Positions 18,107-26,413 of a stretch of 64,000 nt of DNA are shown here, piece by piece (the first letter of the stretch is position 1; each line of letters begins with the position of its first letter). This DNA comes from Pseudomonas fluorescens (lineage in GTDB: Bacteria > Pseudomonadota > Gammaproteobacteria > Pseudomonadales > Pseudomonadaceae), in contig NZ_CABVHK010000001.1 in assembly GCF_902497785.1 (NCBI RefSeq), positions 372,001-436,000 on the forward strand, written 5' to 3'. The notes under the pieces were generated by a model that saw nothing but the letters and a program-made list of their open reading frames with translations, was not told the origin of the DNA and did not search any database. Made by a program: the position numbers and the translations under genes.

Positions 18107-18121
18107 GTATCGCACTGTATC
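18107..18121 (+). promoter_or_regulatory. GTATC-N5-GTATC direct repeat (putative response-regulator site)
   Basis: GTATC (18107-18111), spacer GCACT, GTATC (18117-18121), 120 bases upstream of the amidase start. Same half-sites and spacing as at 4488 and 25939. Confidence 0.45.
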
Positions 18122-18241
18122 TGGACGCCATCGCGACACATTCCACTGCATTCCCGACCTGCGCCGAACACAGCCCAGATACAAACCTGCGATGAACTGC
18201 GAAGGCCGTCTGGCACGCTATTCATCGTTAAGGGGACACCA

Positions 18242-19570
18242 ATGACCACGTCTGAATCCGACCTCCAGCCCACGCCCGTCCATTACCTGCGCGTCGATCA
18301 ATACACCAACGGTCTCATCGGCCCGAGCCAGCCGATGCTAGGCCCGCTGGCCGACGGCGGCACTCTGATCACCGGCACGCCACCGGGTTGCTGGGGGCCG
18401 ATGATCACCCCGGCCTTCGAGGGCGGCCATGAAGTCACGCAACCGGTGGCCATCGCCGGCGCCGACATCGGTGATGCCGTGGCCATCAAGATCAAACGCA
18501 TGCGCGTCACCTCCCTGGCCACGTCGTCCGGGGTGATGAGTTTTGTCGAAGGCCGATACAACGGCGACCCGTTCGTGGCGAAATTCTGCAGCAAGTGCGG
18601 CACCGAACACCCGGCCAGCCACGTTGAAGGTATCGGCGAGGATTCGATTCGGTGCAACCACTGCGGCGCCGAGGTCAGCGCGTTCCGCTTCAGTCATGGT
18701 TACGTGATTGTCTTCGACGCGCAGAATCAGGTCAGCCTGACGGTCAATCAGGACGTGGCTAACCGGCTGGCCGGGAACGCCAGTGAGATGTCGGCGCTGC
18801 CGGAATTCGCCGCCCAGCATTCGATCCTGTCCCTGGCCCGCGCCGACATCCCCGGCGTCGCCGCGCACATGCGGCCGTTCCTCGGCAACATCGGCACCAC
18901 GCCGTCCCGGGATTTGCCGGACTCGCACAACTGCGCCGATTTCGGCCAGTACCTGATCGGCGCGCCGCACCGTTTTGGCATGACCCGCGAAGAACTGCAT
19001 GCGGCCAAGACCGACGGCCACATGGACACCAACTCGATCCGCGAAGGTTGCGTGCTGATCTGCCCGGTAAAAGTGCCGGGCGCCGGCGTGTACATGGGCG
19101 ACATGCATGCCCAGCAGGGCAACGGCGAAATCGCCGGGCATGCCACCGATTGTTCCGGGGAAACCGAAGTGCAGGTGCAGGTGATCAAAAACCTCACGCT
19201 GGAGGGGCCGATCCTCCTGCAAAACCTCGACGATCTGCCGCCCATGGCGCGGCCGATGAACGCCGGGCAGCGGCAGAAGGTCCGGGAACTGGGCGAGCGC
19301 TGGGGCCAGACCGAGATCGAGCAGAGCGGGCCGATCACCTTCATCGGCAGCGGCGAGAACCTCAACGTTGCCGTGGAGAACGGCCTGCAACGCGCCGCTG
19401 CGGTCACTGGCCTGCCATATGACGAAGTGCTCAACCGCGCGACCATCACCGGCTCCATCGACATCAGCCGCTTGCCGGGCACCGTGCGCGTGACGTTCCT
19501 GTGCCCGATGCACGTGCTTGATCGCATCGGCATTGGCCAGCTGGTACGCGAAAAGTACGACCTCGCGTAA
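18242..19570 (+). CDS. Acetamidase/formamidase family protein with zinc-ribbon insert
   Basis: A 442-residue FmdA/AmdA-family protein (HYLRVDQYTNGLIGPS at the N-terminus; GDMHAQQGNGEIAGHATDCSGE, the family's conserved central motif; GSIDISRLPGTVRVTFLCPM near the C-terminus). Members hydrolyse short amides to acid and ammonia. Unusually it carries a zinc-ribbon-like insert with Cys 116, 119, 138 and 141 (two CxxC pairs), not typical of characterised formamidases, so the true substrate may differ. Upstream is a GTATC-N5-GTATC direct repeat; downstream, beyond a strong hairpin, lies the DUF692/DUF2063 pair. Confidence 0.85.
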   Translation: MTTSESDLQPTPVHYLRVDQYTNGLIGPSQPMLGPLADGGTLITGTPPGCWGPMITPAFEGGHEVTQPVAIAGADIGDAVAIKIKRMRVTSLATSSGVMSFVEGRYNGDPFVAKFCSKCGTEHPASHVEGIGEDSIRCNHCGAEVSAFRFSHGYVIVFDAQNQVSLTVNQDVANRLAGNASEMSALPEFAAQHSILSLARADIPGVAAHMRPFLGNIGTTPSRDLPDSHNCADFGQYLIGAPHRFGMTREELHAAKTDGHMDTNSIREGCVLICPVKVPGAGVYMGDMHAQQGNGEIAGHATDCSGETEVQVQVIKNLTLEGPILLQNLDDLPPMARPMNAGQRQKVRELGERWGQTEIEQSGPITFIGSGENLNVAVENGLQRAAAVTGLPYDEVLNRATITGSIDISRLPGTVRVTFLCPMHVLDRIGIGQLVREKYDLA

Positions 19571-19578
19571 CGCCGTCA

Positions 19579-19612
19579 GGCGGGTCTGTACCGCAGTGTG
19601 TACAGACCCGCC
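19579..19612 (+). terminator. Strong hairpin after the amidase gene
   Basis: A perfect 13-bp inverted repeat, GGCGGGTCTGTAC (19579-19591) and GTACAGACCCGCC (19600-19612), with an 8-base loop, starts 8 bases after the amidase stop. No T run follows, so it is either a Rho-dependent or mRNA-stabilising end, or a partial terminator before the DUF692 gene. Confidence 0.5.
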
Positions 19613-19713
19613 GACGATACAACCGCTGCGAATTTCGGCCACAGCGCAACACAGAGCCGATACACCGCTTCGGTTAACTGTGATTCCGAACCGGCCACCT
19701 TGAGATCGACACC

Positions 19714-20553
19714 ATGCAGACTCCCACCCCCTCAGCCAAAGCCACCGTCGGGCTCGGCCTGCGTCGCGGTTTAATCAAAGACCTGCAGGCGGCCCGGACC
19801 GGTGATTTTGATTTTCTGGAAGTCGCGCCGGAAAACTGGATCGGCATCGGCGGCGCCCATGGCGCGGCGTTGCGCGGCCTGGCCGAACGCTATCCGCTGT
19901 CCTGTCATGGCTTGTCCCTGTCACTGGGCGGGCCGGCACCGCTGGACAGCGGTTTCCTGCACGAGGTGCGGGTTTTTCTCGATCACTACAACGTGCCGCT
20001 GTACAGCGAGCACCTGAGCTATTGCAGCGATGACGGTCACCTTTATGACCTGTTGCCGCTGCCCTTTACCGAGGAAGCGGTGCACCACGTTGCCGCCCGC
20101 ATTCGTCAGGCCCAGGACATTCTCGGTCGGCGTCTGGCCGTGGAAAACGTTTCCTACTATGCCGCGCCCCGGCAGGACATGGACGAGCTGACCTTTACCA
20201 ACGCGGTACTGCGTGAAGCCGACTGCGACCTGCTGCTGGACGTCAACAATGTCTACGTCAATTCGATCAACCACGGCTTCGATCCGCATGCGTTCCTCGC
20301 CGGCATCGATTCGGGGCGGGTGGTGGCGATGCACATCGCCGGGCATTTCGATGAGTCCGACACGCTGAAAATCGACACCCACGGCGCTTCGGTGAAACCG
20401 GCGGTGTGGTCGCTGCTGGCCGAGGCTTACGCCCGGTTCGGCGCGCAACCGACGCTGCTGGAGCGGGATTTCAATTTCCCCGCGTTCGCTGAATTGGTCG
20501 GCGAATTGCAAACCATCCGCCGCTTGCAAGCCGAGGGGGTCAACCGTGGATAA
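19714..20553 (+). CDS. DUF692 / multinuclear non-haem iron oxygenase (MNIO) family protein
   Basis: A 279-residue TIM-barrel protein of the DUF692 (BufB/HvfB, MbnB-related) family. Metal-ligand motifs are in place: [45 protein letters not shown] and the terminal LLERDFNFP. Known members modify cysteines of small precursor peptides using a multi-iron centre, together with a partner protein. The DUF2063 partner follows with an 8-base overlap, but no small cysteine-rich precursor gene is visible between the amidase and this gene or just downstream. Confidence 0.9.
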   Translation: MQTPTPSAKATVGLGLRRGLIKDLQAARTGDFDFLEVAPENWIGIGGAHGAALRGLAERYPLSCHGLSLSLGGPAPLDSGFLHEVRVFLDHYNVPLYSEHLSYCSDDGHLYDLLPLPFTEEAVHHVAARIRQAQDILGRRLAVENVSYYAAPRQDMDELTFTNAVLREADCDLLLDVNNVYVNSINHGFDPHAFLAGIDSGRVVAMHIAGHFDESDTLKIDTHGASVKPAVWSLLAEAYARFGAQPTLLERDFNFPAFAELVGELQTIRRLQAEGVNRG

Positions 20554-21304
20554 ATCAGCGCTGTTCGAGCAGCAAAACACGCTCGGTCTCTACCTGCGCG
20601 ACCCGGATAATTGCGCGCCGCCGGCCGGCATGGACGTGGCCCGGGCCCAGGTGTACCGCGACTTGATTTTCGCCAACCTGTCGACGTTGCTCAGCGGCAC
20701 TTTTCCGGTGTTGATCAAGATTCTCGGCGATGAACCCTGGCGTGCGCTGGTACGGATTTTCCTGCGGGACTACCGCGCGCGCACGCCGAAATTCGGTGAG
20801 ATTGCCGAGGAGTTTGTCGCGTTTCTCGCCGCAGAACCGCCGGCTCTGAATGATCGAGCGTGGCCCACATTCATGGTGGAGCTGGCGCATTACGAGTGGG
20901 TCGAGATGGCGTTGCAGCAGTCCGACGCCGAGCCTTTGCCGGCGAGTGATGCCGGGTCTCTGCTGGATCAGCCGTTGCAGGTTTCACCGCTGGCCTGGCC
21001 ACTGGCGTATGCCTGGCCGGTGCAGTTGGTGGGCCCCGACTATCAGCCTGACACGCCACCGGCCCAACCGACGTTGCTGCTGGTGCGTCGGGCGGACGAC
21101 TGGAGCGTGAAGTTTTCCGAGCTGAGCCCCTTGGCGTGGCGGTTGTTGCAGCGCATTGGCGAGTTTCCCGAGCTGAACGGGCGCGAGCAATTGGAAGGAT
21201 TAGCGGTAGAGGCGGGAGCGGCCGGGTCGCAGGATTTCATGGATAGCGGGACGGCGTTGTTGCGGCAGATGCAGGGGGAAGGGGTGGTGGGCGTAGTCGC
21301 ATAA
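20546..21304 (+). CDS. DUF2063 (HvfC/BufC-type) partner protein of MNIO
   Basis: A 252-residue cytoplasmic protein with the N-terminal DUF2063 domain (about 5-100: [40 protein letters not shown]) and a less conserved C-terminal domain. In characterised systems this protein binds the precursor peptide and delivers it to the MNIO enzyme. The GTG start at 20546 overlaps the end of the DUF692 gene by 8 bases and has GAGGGGG upstream, so the pair is translationally coupled. Confidence 0.87.
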   Translation: MDKSALFEQQNTLGLYLRDPDNCAPPAGMDVARAQVYRDLIFANLSTLLSGTFPVLIKILGDEPWRALVRIFLRDYRARTPKFGEIAEEFVAFLAAEPPALNDRAWPTFMVELAHYEWVEMALQQSDAEPLPASDAGSLLDQPLQVSPLAWPLAYAWPVQLVGPDYQPDTPPAQPTLLLVRRADDWSVKFSELSPLAWRLLQRIGEFPELNGREQLEGLAVEAGAAGSQDFMDSGTALLRQMQGEGVVGVVA

Positions 21305-21334
21305 TTGCGATATCTCCCTGACACTCCAGGTCCA

Positions 21335-21426
21335 CTGTGGGAGCGAGCTTGCTCGCGAAGAGGGACTTACATTCAACATTGATGTTGTCTGAAGGTCCGC
21401 CTTCGCGAGCAAGCTCGCTCCCACAG
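21335..21426. repeat. REP-type inverted repeat pair (TGTGGGAGCGAGCTTGCTCG class)
   Basis: Arms CTGTGGGAGCGAGCTTGCTC... (21335-21360) and the exact complement (21401-21426). Lies between convergent DUF2063 and CdsA-like genes. Confidence 0.92.
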
Positions 21427-21446
21427 TAGCTTTGGGGTGACTTGGC

Positions 21447-22394
21447 TTACTGGGCGGAGAAGAAGTACCGCGTCAGGTGAAAAAAGATCGGTGCCGCGAA
21501 GCAGATTGAGTCCATCCGGTCGAGCATGCCGCCGTGGCCCTTGATCATGGTGCCCCAGTCCTTGGCGCTGAGGCTGCGTTTGATCGCCGACATCACCAGG
21601 CCCCCCAGGAAACCCATCACCACAATCACCAACGACATCAGCAGCGACTGCCAGAAAGTGAAGGGCGTCATCCAGAACATGCAGCCGCCGATCAGCGTCG
21701 CCGACAAGCCGCCACCGACCAGGCCTTCCACGGTTTTCGACGGACTCACCAGCGGTGCAACCTTGTGCTTGCCGAAGAGTTTTCCGAACACGTACTGCAA
21801 CACGTCACTCAGCTGCACGACGAACACCAGATAGAACAGCAGCAGCGCGTTCTGGCCCTGAAACCCTTCAAGATCCAGGAGTAACAGCGCCGGCGCGTGG
21901 CTGATGCAATAGATGCAAATCATCACCCCCCACTGGATCTTCGCCGTGCGCTCCAGAAAACCCTCGGTGTCCTGGCTCAGCACCGCGATCGCCGGCAGCA
22001 ACAGGAACGCGTACACCGGAATCAGCAGGGTGAACATCGAGTACCAATGGGTGCCAATCAGCAGGTATTGCAGCGGGATCAGAACGAAAAACGCCGAGAA
22101 CAGCGCGTTGTGATCGCCTCGGGTGGTCGGCGTCAGGGTGATGAACTCCCTGAGTGCGAACAGTGAAATGAAGGCAAACAGCACAACGGTCGCGGTCCCG
22201 CCCAACAGGTAGGACACGAAGAAGATGATCACCATCCCCCACCAGGCGTTCACGCGCTGGTTGAGATTGTCGATGGTCGAGATCGAACTTTCGCTTTTGG
22301 CGCGCCGGGCCAGCAGGCGGCCGGTCAGCGACGCCAACGCCAACAGGCAGGCGATGGCAAAAAAGAACCACAGGAACTTTGCTTCAAGACTCAT
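21447..22394 (-). CDS. CdsA-like phosphatidate cytidylyltransferase (second-type)
   Basis: A 315-residue inner-membrane protein with about eight hydrophobic segments and the CDP-diglyceride synthase signature near the C-terminus (SPSKTVEGLVGG, then SAIKRSL...KDWGTMIKGHGGMLDRMDS). It makes CDP-diacylglycerol from phosphatidate and CTP. It is the last gene of a leftward operon with an acyltransferase and a CDP-alcohol transferase and overlaps the acyltransferase gene by 4 bases. The housekeeping cdsA of Pseudomonas normally sits with uppS, dxr and rseP, so this is probably an additional copy. Confidence 0.88.
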   Translation of the reverse strand: MSLEAKFLWFFFAIACLLALASLTGRLLARRAKSESSISTIDNLNQRVNAWWGMVIIFFVSYLLGGTATVVLFAFISLFALREFITLTPTTRGDHNALFSAFFVLIPLQYLLIGTHWYSMFTLLIPVYAFLLLPAIAVLSQDTEGFLERTAKIQWGVMICIYCISHAPALLLLDLEGFQGQNALLLFYLVFVVQLSDVLQYVFGKLFGKHKVAPLVSPSKTVEGLVGGGLSATLIGGCMFWMTPFTFWQSLLMSLVIVVMGFLGGLVMSAIKRSLSAKDWGTMIKGHGGMLDRMDSICFAAPIFFHLTRYFFSAQ

Positions 22395-22990
22395 TTCGAC
22401 AGCCTCACAATGGCGTCACGCGCGCGCTCCAGGAATACCTGTTTTTCCTCGCCGGCCACTCGCTCCAGCGGGTTACCGATGCGGATCGTGCAGATAATCG
22501 GCAGCGGCACGTGTTTGCCCTTGGGCATGGAACGGTGCAGGTTTTCCAGGTAGATCGGCACCAGGTCGACGTCGGGAAAGGCCTCGCTCAGCCGATAAAG
22601 CCCCGATTTGAATTCGCCGGGCAAGGCCTGGCTGGAGCGCGTGCCTTCCGGGAAAATGATGATCGAATGGCCGGCGCGCACCACATCGAAGATCGGCTCC
22701 AGCACATTGACGCCGGGCGCCGGGTTGCGGTCGATCAGCACGGCATTCAGGCCCTTCTGGGAGATGTACGACAGAAAGCGGTTCTTTCCCCAGTAATCGG
22801 CGGCGGCCACCGGTTTTACATTTATCCGGGCTTCGGGGGGCAGGGCGGCAATGATTGCCAGGGTGTCCATGTGGCTGGTGTGATTGGCGAAATAGATCCG
22901 TTGGCGTGACAGATCCGGTGGGCTCTCCCACCTCGCGGTGACACCGATGAGGAAGCGAAGAACCGAAATCAGTGCATTACTGATCCACAT
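22391..22990 (-). CDS. PlsC-like lysophospholipid acyltransferase
   Basis: A 199-residue membrane-associated acyltransferase. The catalytic HX4D motif is NHTSHMD, followed by the acceptor-binding motif PEGTRS. It would transfer an acyl chain to a lysophospholipid or similar alcohol. ATG 22990 is chosen for AAAGG 7 bases upstream; a GTG at 22999 is also possible. The start overlaps the end of the CDP-alcohol transferase gene by 14 bases, and the stop overlaps the CdsA-like gene by 4 bases. Confidence 0.87.
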   Translation of the reverse strand: MWISNALISVLRFLIGVTARWESPPDLSRQRIYFANHTSHMDTLAIIAALPPEARINVKPVAAADYWGKNRFLSYISQKGLNAVLIDRNPAPGVNVLEPIFDVVRAGHSIIIFPEGTRSSQALPGEFKSGLYRLSEAFPDVDLVPIYLENLHRSMPKGKHVPLPIICTIRIGNPLERVAGEEKQVFLERARDAIVRLSK

Positions 22991-23609
22991 GGACGGCACC
23001 TTTGAGCTGTTTCGAGATGTTCAGCGTTCGCGTGACGCAGGTCGCGACGGAGCCGACGGCAATGATGATCAGCACCGTCAACAGCACGTAATGACTGCCG
23101 TAAAAACCGGCTTCAACAGCGTTCAGCAGAAGTCCTGCGGTCATCAGCGCCATCCGGTGCTGCTTGGCCATCGGGCCGATGAAGCTCTGCTGAAGGCCGA
23201 TGGAACCACCAAACACCCTGACATAGGCGGTCAGTGCCGCTGCGAGCGCCGCCAACCAGCCGAGGTCCGAATAGCCGATGGCATACCCGAGCCCGACCAG
23301 CAGCAGGCTGTCGGCGATCCGGTCCGGGAATTCGTTGTAGAGGCTGCCGATGGCGGATTTCTTGCCGCCTTCAATCGCGACCATGCCGTCGAAGAGGTTG
23401 CACAGCAGGCGCAATTGAATGCCGATCGCGCAGAGGATTGATCCGATGACGCCATTATCGATATTCAGCGCCACGATGCCCGCCAGCGCAAACGCGATGC
23501 TGGCGACGGAGATCTGATTGGGGGAGATATCTCTTTTCACCAGCCTGTCGGTGACGTGTCTGGCCCATCCCGCAGAACGCGACTTGATGGGTCTTCGGTT
23601 TTCATCCAT
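22977..23609 (-). CDS. CDP-alcohol phosphatidyltransferase family protein
   Basis: A 210-residue integral membrane protein with about six hydrophobic segments. The catalytic signature is present in a variant form: DGMVA ... GSLYNEFPDRIADS. The first aspartate pair member and the final two aspartates are kept, but the usual arginine after A is isoleucine and the first aspartate of the second half is asparagine. This NEFPD variant suggests a subfamily different from PgsA and PssA. First gene of the lipid operon. The headgroup alcohol is unknown. Confidence 0.82.
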   Translation of the reverse strand: MDENRRPIKSRSAGWARHVTDRLVKRDISPNQISVASIAFALAGIVALNIDNGVIGSILCAIGIQLRLLCNLFDGMVAIEGGKKSAIGSLYNEFPDRIADSLLLVGLGYAIGYSDLGWLAALAAALTAYVRVFGGSIGLQQSFIGPMAKQHRMALMTAGLLLNAVEAGFYGSHYVLLTVLIIIAVGSVATCVTRTLNISKQLKGAVHVDQ

Positions 23610-23644
23610 TCGCTAATATCCCTATAAATGATGCGGTGTGCTCC

Positions 23645-23758
23645 TGTAGGAGCGAGCTTGCTCGCGATGGACGTAAACGATAACGCGTTCATCCAGGCTA
23701 CACGCGTCATCGTTGACGTCCATCGCGAGCAATCGAGCGTCGACCGGCTGCTCCTACA
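23645..23758. repeat. REP-type inverted repeat pair, long-armed
   Basis: Arms beginning TGTAGGAGCGAGCTTGCTCG at 23645 and ending GCTCCTACA at 23758. The pairing extends through CGATGGACGT/ACGTCCATCG and AACGATAACGCG/CGCGTCATCGTT with a small interruption in the right arm. It lies next to the 3' end of the sensor kinase gene. Confidence 0.85.
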
Positions 23759-25061
23759 AAGAGCGGGTTGGTAATCTTAGCTCCGCGCATAAACCACCGC
23801 CATCACGGTTGCTCAGGGTCAATGAGCCGCCAAGGGCCAGCGCCAGTTGCTGGGCAATCGCCAGGCCCAGGCCGGTGCCGCCGGTGCTGCGGTTACGCGA
23901 ATTCTCCACGCGGTAGAACGGCTCCATCACATGGGCCAGTTCCTCTTCGGCGATCCCGGGGCCACGGTCCATCACTTTCACCGACAAATGACCGCCGGTT
24001 TTTGATTCCACCAGCAATTCTGCTGCGCCGGCGAATTTGAGCGCGTTGTCGGTCAGGTTGACCAATACCCGCCGCAAGGCATGCGGCCGGGTGTCGATCA
24101 CGCTGTCGCTTTTGCCGCTGAGCTGCACCTCTTTGCCCATGTCCTGATAGTCGAATACCAGGCTGTCGAGGAACGAATCCAGGTCAGTGCGGCGGCTTTC
24201 TTCGGTGGCGCCATGAACGCTGCGCGCATACGCCACACCTTCACGTACCAGGTGCTCCATCTCGCTGAGGTCATTCCACAGTTTGTCTTTTTCGCTGCAG
24301 TCGTCCATCAGTTCGGCGCGCAGTTTCATCCGGGTGATCGGGGTTTGCAGGTCATGGGAAATCGCCGCCAGCAGTTGCATGCGCTCTTTGAGATAGGCCG
24401 CGATGCGCGCCTGCATGGCGTTGAAGGCCATGGCGGCATGGGCCACTTCGGTCGGGCCTTTTTCATCCAACAGCACCGCGTGGGTGTTCGGGTCGAGGGT
24501 TTCCACGGCCTCCGCGAGGCGGGTGAGGGGGCGGATAGCGATCCTCACGGCCAGCCAGGTGCAGAGAATCATCAGCAACAGTTGCCCGAGCAACACGACG
24601 GGTAACCAGGGCGACAACGGCACCATCGACGGGCGCACGTCGATGGTCACCGGGCTGCCATCGGCGAGTTTCAAATGGACCTGGAAGTGTTTGATCGGGC
24701 CGGGAATGTCGGTCACCGTCATCGGGTAATCCTTGCCGATGGCGTCCTTGATCGACGTCACCGCAATCGGCGTGTCGTTCATGGCTGTACCGGGCGAACC
24801 TTCATCCAGCAAGTAGCGGTAGTTGCGCCGATCCAGCTGTTTCAGCCAGCTCATACGTTCTTCGGCCGGCAAACGGTCGAGGATCGCGATGGAGGTCGAG
24901 ACGTCGGTTTCAAGGTTGCCGAGCATGGTGTTTTTCGCGGTTTCGTAACGCTCGTAATACTGCGCGCCGAAGGACAGCGCCTGCGCCAGGATCAGGCCGA
25001 TCAGGAAGATCAGCGACAGCCGCGAGGCGAGGGTGCGAGGCCAGTGCAGTGAGCGTGTCAT
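23754..25061 (-). CDS. Two-component sensor histidine kinase (OmpR-partner type)
   Basis: A 435-residue inner-membrane kinase: helix 1 (about 14-34), a periplasmic sensor loop of about 115 residues, helix 2 (about 151-175), HAMP (175-230), HisKA with the phospho-acceptor H236 in AAISHDLQTP, and an HATPase domain with N box LTDNALKFAG, G1 DRGPGIA and G2 TGGTGLGLAIAQ. The gene overlaps the response-regulator stop by 4 bases, so the pair forms an operon. The stimulus is not readable. Because the divergent genes encode small di-cysteine exported proteins and a CcdA-thioredoxin fusion, an envelope thiol or metal signal is plausible, in analogy to the copper-responsive DsbRS system of P. aeruginosa. 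Confidence 0.9.
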   Translation of the reverse strand: MTRSLHWPRTLASRLSLIFLIGLILAQALSFGAQYYERYETAKNTMLGNLETDVSTSIAILDRLPAEERMSWLKQLDRRNYRYLLDEGSPGTAMNDTPIAVTSIKDAIGKDYPMTVTDIPGPIKHFQVHLKLADGSPVTIDVRPSMVPLSPWLPVVLLGQLLLMILCTWLAVRIAIRPLTRLAEAVETLDPNTHAVLLDEKGPTEVAHAAMAFNAMQARIAAYLKERMQLLAAISHDLQTPITRMKLRAELMDDCSEKDKLWNDLSEMEHLVREGVAYARSVHGATEESRRTDLDSFLDSLVFDYQDMGKEVQLSGKSDSVIDTRPHALRRVLVNLTDNALKFAGAAELLVESKTGGHLSVKVMDRGPGIAEEELAHVMEPFYRVENSRNRSTGGTGLGLAIAQQLALALGGSLTLSNRDGGGLCAELRLPTRSL

Positions 25062-25798
25062 GACGCCGCACCGAGGACTTCGACCGGCAGGGAAAACACG
25101 TAGCCTTCGCTGCGCACGGTCTTGATGTAGGCCGGTTCCCGGGCGTCGTCGAGCAAGCGCTGGCGCAAGCGGCTGACCAGCAAATCGATGGAGCGGTCGA
25201 ACAGGTCGGCGTCGCGGCCCTGGGTCAGGTTCAGCAACTGGTCGCGATTGAGTACGCGCTGCGGATGATCGAGGAACACCCGCAGCAGCCGGTATTCCGC
25301 ACCGCTCAAGGCGACCATGGTGCCGTCGTCGTCGAGCAGGTGACGGGCCGAGGTGTCGAGGCGCCAGCGACCGAACGCCAGCAGGCGACCGCTTTCGGTG
25401 ACCACCAGGTTCGGCGGCAGCATCCGCGTGCGCCGCAGCACCGCGTTGATCCGCGCCAGCAATTCGCGGGCGGCGAACGGTTTGACCAGGTAATCGTCGG
25501 CGCCCATTTCCAGGCCGATGATGCGGTCGGTTTCATCGTTGCGCGCGGTGAGCATCAGCACCGGCGTGGCCTTGTGTTTGCCGGCGCGGATCTCGCGGCA
25601 CAGCATCAGGCCATCGTCGCCGGGCATCATGATGTCGAGCACGATCAGGTCCACTGGCGTGGTCTCCAGGAACGCGCGCATCTGCCGGCCGTCCGCGACG
25701 ACGGTGGTGCGCAGGCCGTTCTTCTTCAGGTAGTTGCCTACCAGCTCTCGAATCTCGCGGTCATCGTCCACGATGAGAATGTGATCGACGTGTTCCAT
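25058..25798 (-). CDS. OmpR-family response regulator
   Basis: A 246-residue regulator. The receiver domain (about 5-118) has the acidic pocket DDD, phospho-acceptor aspartate in LIVLDIMMPGDDG, the switch threonine in MLTARND and the lysine in YLVKPF. The C-terminal winged helix (about 145-235) ends with the recognition helix DRSIDLLVSRLRQRL and the wing KTVRSEGYVFSLP. ATG 25798 is chosen because the receiver fold begins immediately after it; a much longer open frame upstream runs through the promoter region. It probably binds the GTATC-N5-GTATC repeats in the adjacent 306-bp divergent region. Confidence 0.92.
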   Translation of the reverse strand: MEHVDHILIVDDDREIRELVGNYLKKNGLRTTVVADGRQMRAFLETTPVDLIVLDIMMPGDDGLMLCREIRAGKHKATPVLMLTARNDETDRIIGLEMGADDYLVKPFAARELLARINAVLRRTRMLPPNLVVTESGRLLAFGRWRLDTSARHLLDDDGTMVALSGAEYRLLRVFLDHPQRVLNRDQLLNLTQGRDADLFDRSIDLLVSRLRQRLLDDAREPAYIKTVRSEGYVFSLPVEVLGAAS

Positions 25799-25870
25799 GG
25801 GGCCAGGCCTCTGTGAATGGGGAATGACGCACAGTCTATCGAGCCTTTGCCCGCTCGCCCGCCCCCCTTT

Positions 25871-25885
25871 GTATTGCAGTGTATC
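25871..25885 (+). promoter_or_regulatory. GTATT-N5-GTATC direct repeat (near-match regulatory site)
   Basis: GTATT (25871-25875), spacer GCAGT, GTATC (25881-25885), with a weak third half-site TGTCG at the same 10-bp phase (25891-25895). It lies 72 bases upstream of the response-regulator start and could mediate autoregulation. Confidence 0.4.
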
Positions 25886-25938
25886 TGCTGTGTCGAGGGA
25901 TACACATGAACGCAAAAACATCGAATTTCGCTGGTTTT

Positions 25939-25953
25939 GTATCGCTGTGTATC
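25939..25953 (+). promoter_or_regulatory. GTATC-N5-GTATC direct repeat (putative response-regulator site)
   Basis: GTATC (25939-25943), spacer GCTGT, GTATC (25949-25953), 151 bases upstream of the DUF2790 gene. A degenerate inverse copy, GATAC-N5-GATTT, follows at 25977-25991. The whole 25799-26104 region is non-coding. Confidence 0.5.
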
Positions 25954-26104
25954 CACAGGCCGCTTTGATACGTACCGATTTACACGCGCCTGTTTTCGAC
26001 ACAGACGGGATACCTCGCGGCCTTCTAATAGGTTCCATCGAGGCAAACCCAACCGCCTCGGCTCAATAGAACGATTGACCCATTGAAGCCTTGAGGAAAC
26101 CGCC

Positions 26105-26365
26105 ATGAACACTAAAGCCATCTACGCCGCCTGCCTGTTTGCCGCGCTGAACATCTGCACCCTGTCGGCCCGTGCCGAAGCAGACGTCACCCCGAAAACC
26201 TACACCTACGGCTCGCACCTGGATATCCGCAAAGTGGTGTCGCTGAAACAGGACGCTACGCCGGCCTGCGGGATTGTTGATGCCCAGCTGACTTACCTGG
26301 ATTCCCAGGGCAAGACCCAGGTCCTGGACTATCGCAAATTTGCTGACTGCAACTCAGACAACTGA
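26105..26365 (+). CDS. DUF2790 small exported protein
   Basis: An 86-residue protein with a signal peptide (about 1-24, ending ...SARAEA) and the DUF2790 core (YTYGSHLDIRKVVSL, then VDAQLTYLDSQGKTQVLDYRKF). The mature part has two cysteines, which could form a disulfide or bind metal. GAGGA (26091-26096 region) precedes the ATG. DUF2790 proteins are common in Pseudomonas and have no assigned function. It is divergent from the two-component operon and first in a run with a second small exported protein and the CcdA-thioredoxin fusion. Confidence 0.85.
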   Translation: MNTKAIYAACLFAALNICTLSARAEADVTPKTYTYGSHLDIRKVVSLKQDATPACGIVDAQLTYLDSQGKTQVLDYRKFADCNSDN

Positions 26366-26413
26366 GTCCTTCGCTGACCGATTGCCAATCCCATTTGATA
26401 CAGGAACACCCTC

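Larger units (their letters stand above)
17821..18241. other. Divergent intergenic region with REP pair and regulatory repeat
   Basis: About 420 bases between the methyltransferase and the amidase. It contains a REP pair (18003-18098) and, 8 bases after it, a GTATC-N5-GTATC direct repeat (18107-18121). No coding frame is convincing. Confidence 0.6.

Noticed and set aside
19590..19605. GTAC-based sequence after the amidase as another response-regulator site
   Set aside because: It is the loop side of a 13-bp hairpin and does not keep the GTATC-N5-GTATC spacing.
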